From Candidatus Schekmanbacteria bacterium (GTDB taxonomy: Bacteria > CSSED10-310 > JACPHN01), in the NCBI GenBank assembly GCA_016188575.1, contig JACPHN010000048.1, positions 1-42,769 on the forward strand: a DNA stretch of 42,769 nucleotides, given 5' to 3'. A program made the position numbers and the translations under genes. The notes beneath the pieces are model-generated. The model was not told the DNA's origin, ran no database searches, and saw only the letters and a program-made list of their open reading frames with translations. Shown here in pieces: positions 7,674 to 15,278 of this stretch (within the stretch, counting starts at the first letter, position 1; the number at the start of each line of letters is the position of its first letter).

Positions 7674-9086
7674 ATGACCCCTAGGGAAGTGGTCAAGCTC
7701 GTCGAAGACAACAACGTACAGTTCATCGACTTCAAATTCATGGACTTTCCCGGCCTCTGGCAGCACTTCAGCGTGCCCGCCAGGCAGCTCACCGAAGATT
7801 CGTTTCAGGATGGGTTCGGGTTTGACGGCTCGAGCATTCGCGGCTGGAAGTCGATCGATGAAAGCGACATGCTGCTGCTGCCCGATCCGACCACAGCGTT
7901 CATCGACCCGTTTGCGAAGTACCCCACGGTCAGCCTCATCGGCAACGTCGTCGATCCGGTGACGCGCGAGCCGTACAACCTGGATCCGCGCCACGTCGCT
8001 CAGAAGGCCGAAAAGGCGCTGGCCGCCACCGGGATCGCCGACACCGTCTTCTTTGGGCCGGAGGCCGAGTTTTTTATTCTGGACGACATCCGGTTCGACA
8101 CCAACGAGCACTCCTCGTACTATTACGTAGACTCGGACGAAGGCAAGTGGAACTCTGGAAGGCAGGAAAGCCCGAACCTCGGGTACAAGCCGCGCTACAA
8201 GGAAGGCTACTTCCCGGTGCCGCCGTCGGACACGCTGGCAGACTTGCGCAGCGAGATGACGTTCATCATGCAGAGCATCGGCATCGACGTCGAGTGCCAC
8301 CACCACGAAGTCGCAACCGCCGGTCAGACCGAGATCGACATGCGGTTCGACCAGCTCACGGCGATGGCCGACAAGCTGATGGTGTTCAAGTACATCATCA
8401 AGAACGTCGCGCGGCGGGCTGGCAAGACCGTCACGTTCATGCCCAAGCCGCTCTTCGGCGACAACGGCTCTGGCATGCACTGCCATCAGAGCCTCTGGAA
8501 GGACGGCAAGCCGCTGTTCGCCGGTGAATCGTATGCCGGCCTGAGCGAGATGGCGCTGCACTACATCGGTGGATTGCTCAAGCACGCTCCCGCCATTCTG
8601 GCGTTCGCGGCGCCGACGACCAACAGTTACAAGCGGCTCGTTCCCGGCTACGAGGCGCCGATCAACCTCGCGTATTCGCGCCGCAATCGCAGCGCCGCCG
8701 TGCGCATCCCGCTGTATTCGACATCGCCGAAAGCCAAACGCCTGGAGTTCCGCCCGCCGGATCCGAGCTGCAACCCCTACCTCGCCTTCAGCGCGATGCT
8801 GCTTGCGGGCATCGATGGGGTGCTCAACCGCATCGATCCCGGCGATCCGCTCGACAAGGACATCTACGCGCTCAGCCCCGAGGAGCTCAAGAACGTGCCG
8901 AAGCTACCCGGGTCGCTCGACGAGGCGTTGCAGGCGCTCGAGATGGACCACGAGTTCCTCATGCGCGGAAACGTATTCACCGAGGACGTGATCGATGGCT
9001 GGATCCGCTACAAGCGGAAACACGAGATTCTGGCCATCGCGATGCGGCCTCACCCCTACGAGTTCGCGTTGTACTTCGACATCTAG
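7674..9086 (+). CDS. glnA: Type I glutamine synthetase
   Basis: 470 residues, nearly the same as the 469-residue E. coli GlnA. It makes glutamine from glutamate, ammonia and ATP as a cytosolic dodecamer. The in-frame ATG at 7659 is less likely than 7674, because GGAGG at 7661-7665 sits eight bases before the latter. Visible family signatures: [13 protein letters not shown] (N-terminal beta-grasp), [11 protein letters not shown] (metal-binding Glu), [10 protein letters not shown], the ATP-site region [20 protein letters not shown] and [20 protein letters not shown]. Tyr398 in DIYALSPEE matches the tyrosine adenylylated by GlnE in proteobacterial enzymes, so control by adenylylation is likely. 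Monocistronic: divergent from the upstream gene and followed by terminator-like dyads. Confidence 0.97.
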   Translation: MTPREVVKLVEDNNVQFIDFKFMDFPGLWQHFSVPARQLTEDSFQDGFGFDGSSIRGWKSIDESDMLLLPDPTTAFIDPFAKYPTVSLIGNVVDPVTREPYNLDPRHVAQKAEKALAATGIADTVFFGPEAEFFILDDIRFDTNEHSSYYYVDSDEGKWNSGRQESPNLGYKPRYKEGYFPVPPSDTLADLRSEMTFIMQSIGIDVECHHHEVATAGQTEIDMRFDQLTAMADKLMVFKYIIKNVARRAGKTVTFMPKPLFGDNGSGMHCHQSLWKDGKPLFAGESYAGLSEMALHYIGGLLKHAPAILAFAAPTTNSYKRLVPGYEAPINLAYSRRNRSAAVRIPLYSTSPKAKRLEFRPPDPSCNPYLAFSAMLLAGIDGVLNRIDPGDPLDKDIYALSPEELKNVPKLPGSLDEALQALEMDHEFLMRGNVFTEDVIDGWIRYKRKHEILAIAMRPHPYEFALYFDI

Positions 9087-9159
9087 AGAGCTCGCGCTCC
9101 TGAATCCACCGCCGGTACGACTCCAGGCTGTGCGGAAAGCGCATCAGGAAGACCCCCCA

Positions 9160-9194
9160 CCTCCCTCCCCCCGCAAGCGGGGGAGGGACGGAGG
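9160..9194. repeat. GC-rich hairpin downstream of glnA (CTCCCGC family)
   Basis: Stem of about 13 bp with one bulge, built from CTCCCTCCCCCCGC and GCGGGGGAGGGACGG around a 2-base AA loop. Same type as the dyad at 873-896. It may help end the glnA transcript. Confidence 0.5.
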
Positions 9195-9237
9195 GGGGCA
9201 CTGTCACGCCGACGGCGGCCTGGCGGTGGATCCAGGC

Positions 9238-9257
9238 GCTGTCAATGCGTTGACAGC
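9238..9257. promoter_or_regulatory. Perfect 8-bp dyad GCTGTCAA-TGCG-TTGACAGC
   Basis: A perfect inverted repeat with a 4-base loop, lying between glnA and the flagellar promoter. It could be an operator, a small terminator stem or part of the intergenic repeat structure. Nothing adjacent identifies a binding protein. Confidence 0.35.
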
Positions 9258-9271
9258 CCTCGGCTCGTGAC

Positions 9272-9296
9272 GGGCGACCCGCCCTCGGGGTCGCCC
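9272..9296 (+). terminator. Terminator-like hairpin after glnA
   Basis: Perfect 9-bp stem GGGCGACCC / GGGTCGCCC with a 7-base loop, followed by TTCGTGTTT, a weak T-rich tail. It sits between glnA and the flagellar operon promoter, which fits a role in insulating the two. Confidence 0.5.
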
Positions 9297-9396
9297 TTCG
9301 TGTTTCCGGACGCCACCACCGCGCTGCCACGCCGCCGCGCCGCCACGCCGCCGTGCCGCGGTCGGGCGTGGTCGCCGTTCTTTTCCGGTCCTTTCG

Positions 9397-9412
9397 TGGC
9401 ACAATTGTTGCT
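9397..9412 (+). promoter_or_regulatory. Sigma-54 (-24/-12) promoter of the flagellar operon
   Basis: The sequence TGGCACAATTGTTGCT matches the sigma-54 consensus (TGGCAC-N5-TTGCW), with the key GG and GC exactly ten bases apart. The predicted transcript start is about 12 bases past the GC, near 9423, giving a leader of about 90 bases before the motA ATG at 9517. Flagellar genes of many polarly flagellated bacteria are sigma-54 dependent with a FleQ/FlrA/FlrC-type activator; no complete activator is found in this window. Confidence 0.8.
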
Positions 9413-9516
9413 ATAATGAGCGAGCGAGGATGCCCGGTCTCTCCGGACGGCGTCCTCAGCCGTGGAGCTCCCAGACGCTAGTCCCCTCCGCTACCCTGGT
9501 CTACCGGAACCTCGCA

Positions 9517-10284
9517 ATGGATATCGCGACAATTATCGGCATCGTAGCCGCATTTGGCCTCGTTTTGGCCTCGATTTTCATGGGCGGCAATCCCCTGGCT
9601 TTTCTTGACATCCCCTCAGTCCTCATCGTCTTCGGCGGCACGATAGGCGCCGTGCTGATAAACTACCCCATGGGAACCGTCATCGGCGTCATCGGGGTGG
9701 TGAAAAACGCTTTTTTTCACACGGAGGACGCACTCGGGGAAGTCGTCACCAAGATGGTGGAGTTCGCCAAGGTTGCCCGCCGCGATGGCGTTCTGGCCCT
9801 GGAGGCCGCGGCGGAGAAGGAATCGGACGCCTTTCTGGTGAAAGGCCTGAGCCTCGTCGTGGACGGCACCGAGCCCGAGCTGACGCGACAGATTCTCGAC
9901 ACCGAGCTCGAGTACAAGGCCTCACGCCACAAGGTAGGGGCCGGAGTCTTCGAGGCCATGGGCAATTTCGCGCCGGCACTGGGCATGATCGGCACGCTCA
10001 TCGGGCTGGTGCAGATGCTCCAGAATATGTCCGATCCGACCTCGATCGGCCCGGCGATGGCGGTCGCGCTGATCACCACGCTGTACGGCGCCGTGATTGC
10101 CAACCTCGTCTGCATCCCGATCGCCGGCAAGCTGAAGAAACGCAGCGACGAAGAACAGTTGGCGGGCGAGATGGTGATCGCCGGCATCATGTCGATTCAG
10201 TCCGGCGATAACCCGCGCATCGTCGAGCAGAAGCTCAACACCTTCCTGCCCCCGGCGGCGCGGCAGCTTTCCCAGGAGAAGTAA
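9517..10284 (+). CDS. motA: Flagellar stator protein MotA
   Basis: 255 residues, typical for MotA/PomA. It forms the five-subunit ring around MotB that turns ion flow into torque on FliG. The start at 9517 (MDIATIIGIVAAFG) gives the usual N-terminal membrane helix; an in-frame ATG at 9430 would begin only a few bases after the predicted transcript start. Four membrane segments are visible, with a large cytoplasmic loop between the second and third, and the diagnostic PALGMIGTLIGLVQML and GAVIANLVCIPIAGKL in the last two helices. First gene of the operon, five bases before motB-like 1. Confidence 0.95.
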   Translation: MDIATIIGIVAAFGLVLASIFMGGNPLAFLDIPSVLIVFGGTIGAVLINYPMGTVIGVIGVVKNAFFHTEDALGEVVTKMVEFAKVARRDGVLALEAAAEKESDAFLVKGLSLVVDGTEPELTRQILDTELEYKASRHKVGAGVFEAMGNFAPALGMIGTLIGLVQMLQNMSDPTSIGPAMAVALITTLYGAVIANLVCIPIAGKLKKRSDEEQLAGEMVIAGIMSIQSGDNPRIVEQKLNTFLPPAARQLSQEK

Positions 10285-10289
10285 GAGCG

Positions 10290-11186
10290 ATGGGAAAAAC
10301 GAGAGGGAGCGTGCGGCCGAAGCTCCCGGGCTGGGTGCCTCTCTTTACCTCACTGATGATCATCATGCTCGCCTTTTTTATTCTCCTGACGACCTATACC
10401 CAGTTCGAGGAAAAGAAGACGGTCGACGCGCTCGGCTCCATTCACGGCAAGTTCGGACCCTTCGACGCCGAAGGCGGAGAGGGCTCGAGCGGGAAGCCCG
10501 GGATTCGCACGCCAGGTGATTCGCTGGTCGGCGCCGACGCGGGCAACGCGGTCACCTCGGCGGAGGTGGCCGAATTCCAGGAAGCGCGGTTGAAAGAAAA
10601 GTTGGAGCAGGCGCTCGCGCAGGCCGGGATCGAAGGCGAGGTCGAGGTTGCGGAGACGGCGCGCGGCGTGGAGCTGAGCGTGGGGGAGACGGTGTTTTTC
10701 GAGCCGGGGTCGGCGGCGCTTTTGGCTTCGGCCGGCACCCGGGTCGATGCGCTATGCAAGGTGATCGCGACGACACCGAACGACCTGCTCGTAGAGGGGC
10801 ACACCGATTCGACACGCCCGTCGCCGTCGGCACGGTACAAGACGAACTGGGAGCTGTCCACGGCAAGAGCGGTGGCGGTTCTACGGTACCTGGTCGAGTC
10901 CTGCGGCCTGGCGCCGAAAAGGGTGTCGGCGGCGGGGCGGTCCGATCTGTTCCCCAAGGAAGACAATGGCACGACTGCTGGACGAGCGGCAAATCGGCGC
11001 GTGGAGATTATTCTTGTCGGTGCGTCGCTGAACGACCGAGCGGATCAGATGGGTGACGGACAAGCGAACCCCGGCTCGCCTGGTGGCGGAAAACCGGGCG
11101 TGGGACCGCGGCCGCGCGGCACCGGTCCGCGCGGGGGTCAGGGCCGGCTGGATCCGGAAGGATTCGATACGATGGAGGCGATTTGA
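10290..11186 (+). CDS. MotB-like OmpA-family protein lacking the proton-binding Asp
   Basis: 298 residues. Layout: a short cytoplasmic N-terminus, one membrane helix (about 15-34), a linker, an OmpA/MotB peptidoglycan-binding domain (about 150-250, with VEGHTDS, NWELSTARA and ANRRVEI intact) and a Gly/Pro-rich tail of about 45 residues not usual in MotB. In MotB the helix carries an invariant Asp in the S-D-M/L motif; here the motif reads LFTSLMIIMLAFF with Ser21 at the Asp position. It follows motA by five bases and is followed at once by a second, canonical motB. It may form a mixed stator with that protein, or serve as a wall anchor without ion conduction. Confidence 0.85.
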   Translation: MGKTRGSVRPKLPGWVPLFTSLMIIMLAFFILLTTYTQFEEKKTVDALGSIHGKFGPFDAEGGEGSSGKPGIRTPGDSLVGADAGNAVTSAEVAEFQEARLKEKLEQALAQAGIEGEVEVAETARGVELSVGETVFFEPGSAALLASAGTRVDALCKVIATTPNDLLVEGHTDSTRPSPSARYKTNWELSTARAVAVLRYLVESCGLAPKRVSAAGRSDLFPKEDNGTTAGRAANRRVEIILVGASLNDRADQMGDGQANPGSPGGGKPGVGPRPRGTGPRGGQGRLDPEGFDTMEAI

Positions 11187-11188
11187 CC

Positions 11189-11932
11189 ATGGCCGATGAT
11201 CGCGAACCGGCCGTCGAAGGAGCTCCGGATGGTGCCTGGATGCTGACGTTTTCCGACATGACGACGCTGTTGCTCACCTTTTTCGTCATGCTGGTGGGCA
11301 TGGGCTCCATGAAAGAGGAGAAGCTCGCGAAGCTTTCCTCGGAGTTTCGCCAGCAGGCAATCTCATTCGGCGTGGCCATGGCCGTGTCCTCCGAATTCAG
11401 AATGGAAAACCCGATCGCCCCGATCGTGCCGGCGCAGGTCGATCTCAAGGCGTCGGAGGCGAGGATCAAGGCGTTTCTGGAGGACGAAGCCGACCCCGGC
11501 GACGGCGTCTCCGCGTACTATCAGGGAGGCCGAGGTCTGGTGATCTCGCTCGAAGAAGGCGTGGCCTTTCCCGCGGGCAGGGCCGAGGTGGCGCCGGGCG
11601 CAAAGGAGCAGTTGGACAAGATCGCCAAGGTCATCAAGAGCCTTCCGGGCGAGGTCAAAGTGGAAGGTCACACCGACAACAAACCGATTCACTCCGCGCA
11701 GTATGGTTCGAACTGGGAGCTTTCAACGGCGCGAGCGGTGGCGGTGGTGCAGTATCTGGCGGATCGGGAGGGCATCGACCCGCAGCGGCTTTCCGCGGTC
11801 GGGTACGGCGAGTATCGACCGGCCGACCGAAACGACACGGAGGCGGGTCGAGCCGCAAATCGCCGCGTGGAAATCGTGATTCCCGAAGGCGGGCGAAGGG
11901 CGCAAGTGGGAGGCGACAATGGCAATCGATGA
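11189..11932 (+). CDS. motB: Flagellar stator protein MotB (canonical)
   Basis: 247 residues. The start ATG at 11189 is ten bases after GGAGG inside the end of the preceding gene; a TTG at 11183 would be too close to that site. The membrane helix contains the conserved channel aspartate, Asp23, in TFSDMTTLLLTFF. The periplasmic OmpA-like domain has VEGHTDNKP, NWELSTARA and ANRRVEI for peptidoglycan binding. With MotA it forms the ion-driven stator. Its 3' end overlaps fliL by 14 bases. Confidence 0.93.
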   Translation: MADDREPAVEGAPDGAWMLTFSDMTTLLLTFFVMLVGMGSMKEEKLAKLSSEFRQQAISFGVAMAVSSEFRMENPIAPIVPAQVDLKASEARIKAFLEDEADPGDGVSAYYQGGRGLVISLEEGVAFPAGRAEVAPGAKEQLDKIAKVIKSLPGEVKVEGHTDNKPIHSAQYGSNWELSTARAVAVVQYLADREGIDPQRLSAVGYGEYRPADRNDTEAGRAANRRVEIVIPEGGRRAQVGGDNGNR

Positions 11933-12503
11933 AGAAGAGGTCGTATCCGGCAAAGAGGAAAGCGGGAGCAAGAAACCGATCTTTCTCATCGTCGCCGTGC
12001 TTGGCGCGGCGGGGCTCTTCGCGGCGGGGTTCTTCGGCTACAACATGCTCATGAAGGGCGATGATTCCCATGCGCCGGGCGCCGAGGGGCAGCCCACGGC
12101 CGTGCAGGCCGCCCCCGCCGCCACCGAGGACGCCGTCACGGAGCCTGCGGCGGAGGGTACGGAGGCCGCAGCAGGTGGCGAGTCCGCCGTCCTGCCGTTG
12201 AAGCCATTCATCGTCAACGTCGGCCCCAAGGCAGACCGCTACCTCAAGGTCACCGTCAGCCTCGAAATGAACAACAAGCTTTTCGTGGAGCAGGTGGTGA
12301 AGGAGGCTGACGCCAGCCTGGCCCAGGCGAAGATTCGCGATCAGATCATTCGCACCTTGACCCGCGAGCAGCTCGATACGCTGCTCAGCGACCGCGGTAA
12401 GGCCAAGCTCGGCGGCGCGATCATGCAGCGCGTCAACGTGGTGCTCAAGGCTGACAATGTGAAGGTGAAGGCCGTGTATTTCCAGGAGTTCATGTTGCAG
12501 TGA
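11919..12503 (+). CDS. fliL: Flagellar basal body-associated protein FliL
   Basis: 194 residues. Single membrane helix (about 20-45, KKPIFLIVAVLGAAGLFAAG), an Ala/Glu-rich linker and the FliL periplasmic domain (about 88-194: LKPFIVNVG, YLKVTVSLEM, IRDQIIRTLT, VKAVYFQEFMLQ). FliL rings surround stators and support torque. It overlaps motB upstream and fliN downstream, so translational coupling is likely. Confidence 0.93.
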   Translation: MAIDEEEVVSGKEESGSKKPIFLIVAVLGAAGLFAAGFFGYNMLMKGDDSHAPGAEGQPTAVQAAPAATEDAVTEPAAEGTEAAAGGESAVLPLKPFIVNVGPKADRYLKVTVSLEMNNKLFVEQVVKEADASLAQAKIRDQIIRTLTREQLDTLLSDRGKAKLGGAIMQRVNVVLKADNVKVKAVYFQEFMLQ

Positions 12504-12835
12504 GCGAGGGGCGCGAACCGCTACCACCGGCCCGCGCCGGCGACAAGAAAGTCACCGGGCCGCGCACCGCCAATGATCTCCTTGACGAGTTTCGCGTCCT
12601 GCTCGACGTCCCGATGCACGTCGTGGTGGAGCTTGGCAGGACGAACATGACGGTGCGGGAAATCCTCGAGCTCGACCGCGGCTCGATCGTGCAGCTCCCC
12701 AAGAGCGCCGGCGAGCGGGTGGACATTTACGTCAGCGGCCGGCTCACCGCGAAGGGGGAGGTCACGGTGCTCGACAATCTATTCGCCGTCCGCGTCAGCG
12801 ACCTCGTCGCGACCAAGGAGAGGAGAGAAGAATGA
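12500..12835 (+). CDS. fliN: Flagellar C-ring protein FliN (short form)
   Basis: 111 residues. Start is GTG at 12500, overlapping the fliL stop. After about 28 residues comes a single SpoA/FliN domain: LLDVPMHVVVELGRTNMTV, LELDRGSIVQL, ERVDIYVSGRLTAKGEV and FAVRVSDL. FliN forms the bottom of the switch complex and docks the FliH export ATPase partner. A second, longer FliN-domain gene occurs at 22600 in the same operon. Confidence 0.92.
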   Translation: MSEGREPLPPARAGDKKVTGPRTANDLLDEFRVLLDVPMHVVVELGRTNMTVREILELDRGSIVQLPKSAGERVDIYVSGRLTAKGEVTVLDNLFAVRVSDLVATKERREE

Positions 12836-13407
12836 GCGGTAGGTGGCGACTCCTGCTCGCCGCTGTCATGTCGCTGGCGCTGGCGCTGTGGGGGGCGCTT
12901 GCCGGCGCCGGGGCCCAGCAGACCGGCGGCGGTGCGGGGTCCCCCAAGATCCAGGACATGGTTGGCCAGGGGGTTCCCGACCTGTGGGACGTCGCCGGCC
13001 GCGGTCTGGTCGCGCTGCTTTTTGTGCTCGGCCTGATCCTGGTGGCGGCGGCGGTTGCACGCCGGCTCAACCTCGGCGGTGCCGCCGGCGCCGCGGCCCG
13101 TCGCGATCTGCACGTCGCCGCCCGCCGCCTGCTCGGCGACCGCCGCGAGCTGCTGATCGTCGAGGCGCGCGGGAAGTCGTTTCTGCTCGGGAGCACCCAG
13201 CACGGCATTACTCTGGTGTCTGAGCTTCCTCTGAGCGAGTCGATGGTCGGCTCCGACGGGTCGGGGGCAGTGCCGCCGCCGGTCACCGGCAGTGGCGACG
13301 CCACCGGTGCGGAACCAGCGGCTTCGGCCGCCGCAGGATTTCGCTCGTCGCTCCGCCGCGCGATCAGTGGTCTTGGCGCGGTGGCCCGCCAGGAGAAAGG
13401 CGAATGA
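12832..13407 (+). CDS. fliO: Flagellar export assembly factor FliO
   Basis: 191 residues. A signal-peptide-like N-terminus, then one strong membrane helix (about 57-78, LVALLFVLGLILVAAAVARR) and the FliO cytoplasmic domain with DLHVAARRLLGDRRELLIVEARGKSFLLG split over residues about 90-122. FliO is a chaperone for assembling the FliP ring. Overlaps fliN and fliP by four bases each. Confidence 0.9.
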   Translation: MSGRWRLLLAAVMSLALALWGALAGAGAQQTGGGAGSPKIQDMVGQGVPDLWDVAGRGLVALLFVLGLILVAAAVARRLNLGGAAGAAARRDLHVAARRLLGDRRELLIVEARGKSFLLGSTQHGITLVSELPLSESMVGSDGSGAVPPPVTGSGDATGAEPAASAAAGFRSSLRRAISGLGAVARQEKGE

Positions 13408-14189
13408 AGGCGCTCGTCGTGGCAGTCTGCATGCTTGCCTTTGGGGCTCTCGCGCTGGCGCCGCCGCGCGCCGCCGCGCAGGCGCCGGCGCCGGCCGCTG
13501 CCGCGGCGCCGAGCATGCCGAAAATCACGGTCGACTTCGGAACCGGCGCCGAGGGCGACCGCGTGGCGCTCGGTCTGCGCATCCTCCTCGTCTTCACGGT
13601 GCTCACCGTCTTGCCGTCCATCATCCTGATGATGACCTCCTTCACGCGTCTGATCATTGTGTTTCATTTCCTCCGCCAGGCGCTGGGGACACAGCAGATG
13701 CCGCCAAACCAGATCTTGCTCTCCCTGGCAATTTTTCTTACCTTCTTCATCATGGCACCGGTGGGACAGAAGGTCTTCGATGACGCCTACGTGCCCTATC
13801 GCGAGGGCAAAATGACGCTTGCGGAGGCGGCGAAGGCCGCCGAGCAGCCCGTGCGGACCTTTCTGCTCAAGCAGACCCGGGAAAAGGACCTGGCGCTTTT
13901 CGTCAACCTGGCGCGCCTGGAGCGTCCCGAGTCGCCGGCCGACGTGCCGCTGCACGTGATTATCCCGGCCTTCATGACCAGCGAGGTGACCACGGGGTTC
14001 AAGATCGGCTTCTTGCTCTACCTGCCCTTCCTGGTTGTCGACATGGTCGTGGCGTCGATCTTGCTTTCCATGGGCATGATGATGCTCCCGCCCATCATGA
14101 TTTCCCTGCCCTTCAAGATCTTGCTGTTCGTCATGGTCGACGGGTGGTTTCTGCTGATCGGCTCGCTCGTGCGGAGCTTTGGCACATGA
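13404..14189 (+). CDS. fliP: Flagellar export gate protein FliP
   Basis: 261 residues. Cleavable signal peptide (FliP is unusual in having one), then the FliP family landmarks: VLPSIILMMTSFTRLIIVFHFLRQALGTQQ in two adjoining stretches, MPPNQILLSLAIFLTFFIM, VIIPAFMTSEVTTGFKIGF and MMMLPPIMISLPFKI. Five copies with FliQ and FliR form the export gate in the inner membrane. Four-base overlaps on both sides. Confidence 0.97.
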   Translation: MKALVVAVCMLAFGALALAPPRAAAQAPAPAAAAAPSMPKITVDFGTGAEGDRVALGLRILLVFTVLTVLPSIILMMTSFTRLIIVFHFLRQALGTQQMPPNQILLSLAIFLTFFIMAPVGQKVFDDAYVPYREGKMTLAEAAKAAEQPVRTFLLKQTREKDLALFVNLARLERPESPADVPLHVIIPAFMTSEVTTGFKIGFLLYLPFLVVDMVVASILLSMGMMMLPPIMISLPFKILLFVMVDGWFLLIGSLVRSFGT

Positions 14190-14455
14190 CCGAGGAGCTG
14201 GTCATGGAGCTGGCCAAGAGGACGCTGGAGACCGCCCTGCTGGTCGCTGCCCCCATGTTGCTCGGTGGCCTCGTCATCGGTGTGGCCGTGAGCCTCTTCC
14301 AGGCGGTGACGTCGATTCAGGACATGACGCTGGCGTTTGTCCCCAAGATCCTCACGGTGTTCGTGATCACGCTGGCGCTCCTGCCGTGGATGCTCAGCGT
14401 GCTCGCCTCCTTCATGACCTTCATCTTCGACACCATCCCGCGGGCCGTGTACTGA
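14186..14455 (+). CDS. fliQ: Flagellar export gate protein FliQ
   Basis: 89 residues, the usual FliQ length. Start ATG overlaps the fliP stop in an ATGA arrangement. Two membrane hairpin helices with typical TALLVAAPMLLGGLVIGVAV and VTSIQDMTLAFVPKI. Four copies wrap the FliP-FliR core of the export gate. Confidence 0.96.
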   Translation: MTEELVMELAKRTLETALLVAAPMLLGGLVIGVAVSLFQAVTSIQDMTLAFVPKILTVFVITLALLPWMLSVLASFMTFIFDTIPRAVY

Positions 14456-14480
14456 AGATGGACAGCGGGAAGGGCGCGGC

Positions 14481-15263
14481 GTGTTGACGGAGCTGTTTGC
14501 CGAAGCGGTGGTGGCGAAGTGGCTGTTCGCCCTGCTGCGCACGTCGGGCATCATCTTTTTCGCTCCGATCTTCGGCAATGAAGCGGTGCCCCTGCAGGTT
14601 CGCGCCGCCTTTACTCTGCTGGTGACGGCGCTGCTCGGGCCGACGCTGGACAACGTCTCGATCCCGGTCCCCGCGACCCTGTTCGGTTTTGTGGGGATCG
14701 CGGTTGCGGAGCTGCTGATCGGCATGGCGATCGGCTTCGTCGCTCGCGCGTTTTTCGCGGCGTTCCTGTTCGGTGCGCAGCTCATGGACTTCCAGGTCGG
14801 CTTTGCCATGGTCAACATCCTCGACCCCGAGCTCGGGACGCAGGTGTCGCTGTTGGCGGTGGTGACCAATATTATGGCGATCCTGCTTTTTCTGGCCGGT
14901 AACGGCCACCACTGGTTTCTGATGGCGGCGCGGGACAGCTTCGCGCTGCTTCCCATTGGCGAGGCCCACATCGGCGCCGGGGTGATGGAGCTGCTGATCC
15001 GCGTGGGTGGCAGCATTTTTGCACTGGGTCTGCAAGTGTCGAGTCCCATCCTCGTCGTCCTGATTCTCCTGGACCTGGCAATGGGTTTGATTGCGCGGAC
15101 CGTGCCTCAGATTCAGATCCTCATCGTCGGTTTTCCTCTGAAGATCGGCGGCGGTATGATCGTCTTCAGCATGAGCCTGGCCGCGTTCAGCGCGGTCATG
15201 AAATCCGGCTTTCGCCAGATCCTCGAACAAATCGGTGAGACGCTGAGACTGTTGGCCTTTTGA
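14481..15263 (+). CDS. fliR: Flagellar export gate protein FliR
   Basis: 260 residues. Starts at GTG 14481, preceded by GGGAAGGG; an ATG at 14458 opens only a nine-codon frame that ends over the fliR start, possibly a coupling leader. About six membrane helices; typical patterns are FFAPIFGNEAVPLQVR, ELLIGMAIGFVARAFFAA and MDFQVGFAMVNILDPE. One copy of FliR completes the FliP5-FliQ4-FliR1 gate. Confidence 0.95.
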   Translation: MLTELFAEAVVAKWLFALLRTSGIIFFAPIFGNEAVPLQVRAAFTLLVTALLGPTLDNVSIPVPATLFGFVGIAVAELLIGMAIGFVARAFFAAFLFGAQLMDFQVGFAMVNILDPELGTQVSLLAVVTNIMAILLFLAGNGHHWFLMAARDSFALLPIGEAHIGAGVMELLIRVGGSIFALGLQVSSPILVVLILLDLAMGLIARTVPQIQILIVGFPLKIGGGMIVFSMSLAAFSAVMKSGFRQILEQIGETLRLLAF

Positions 15264-15278
15264 CGCCGAGGTGACGGA

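Noticed and set aside
9430-9516. Upstream ATG that would extend MotA by 29 residues
   Set aside because: It would start only about seven bases after the predicted transcript start and adds a Pro/Arg-rich stretch not found in MotA; ATG 9517 gives the normal N-terminus.
11655-12527. A 290-codon open frame antisense to motB and fliL
   Set aside because: The sense strand holds well-recognised flagellar genes with overlapping starts and stops; the antisense frame has no domain.
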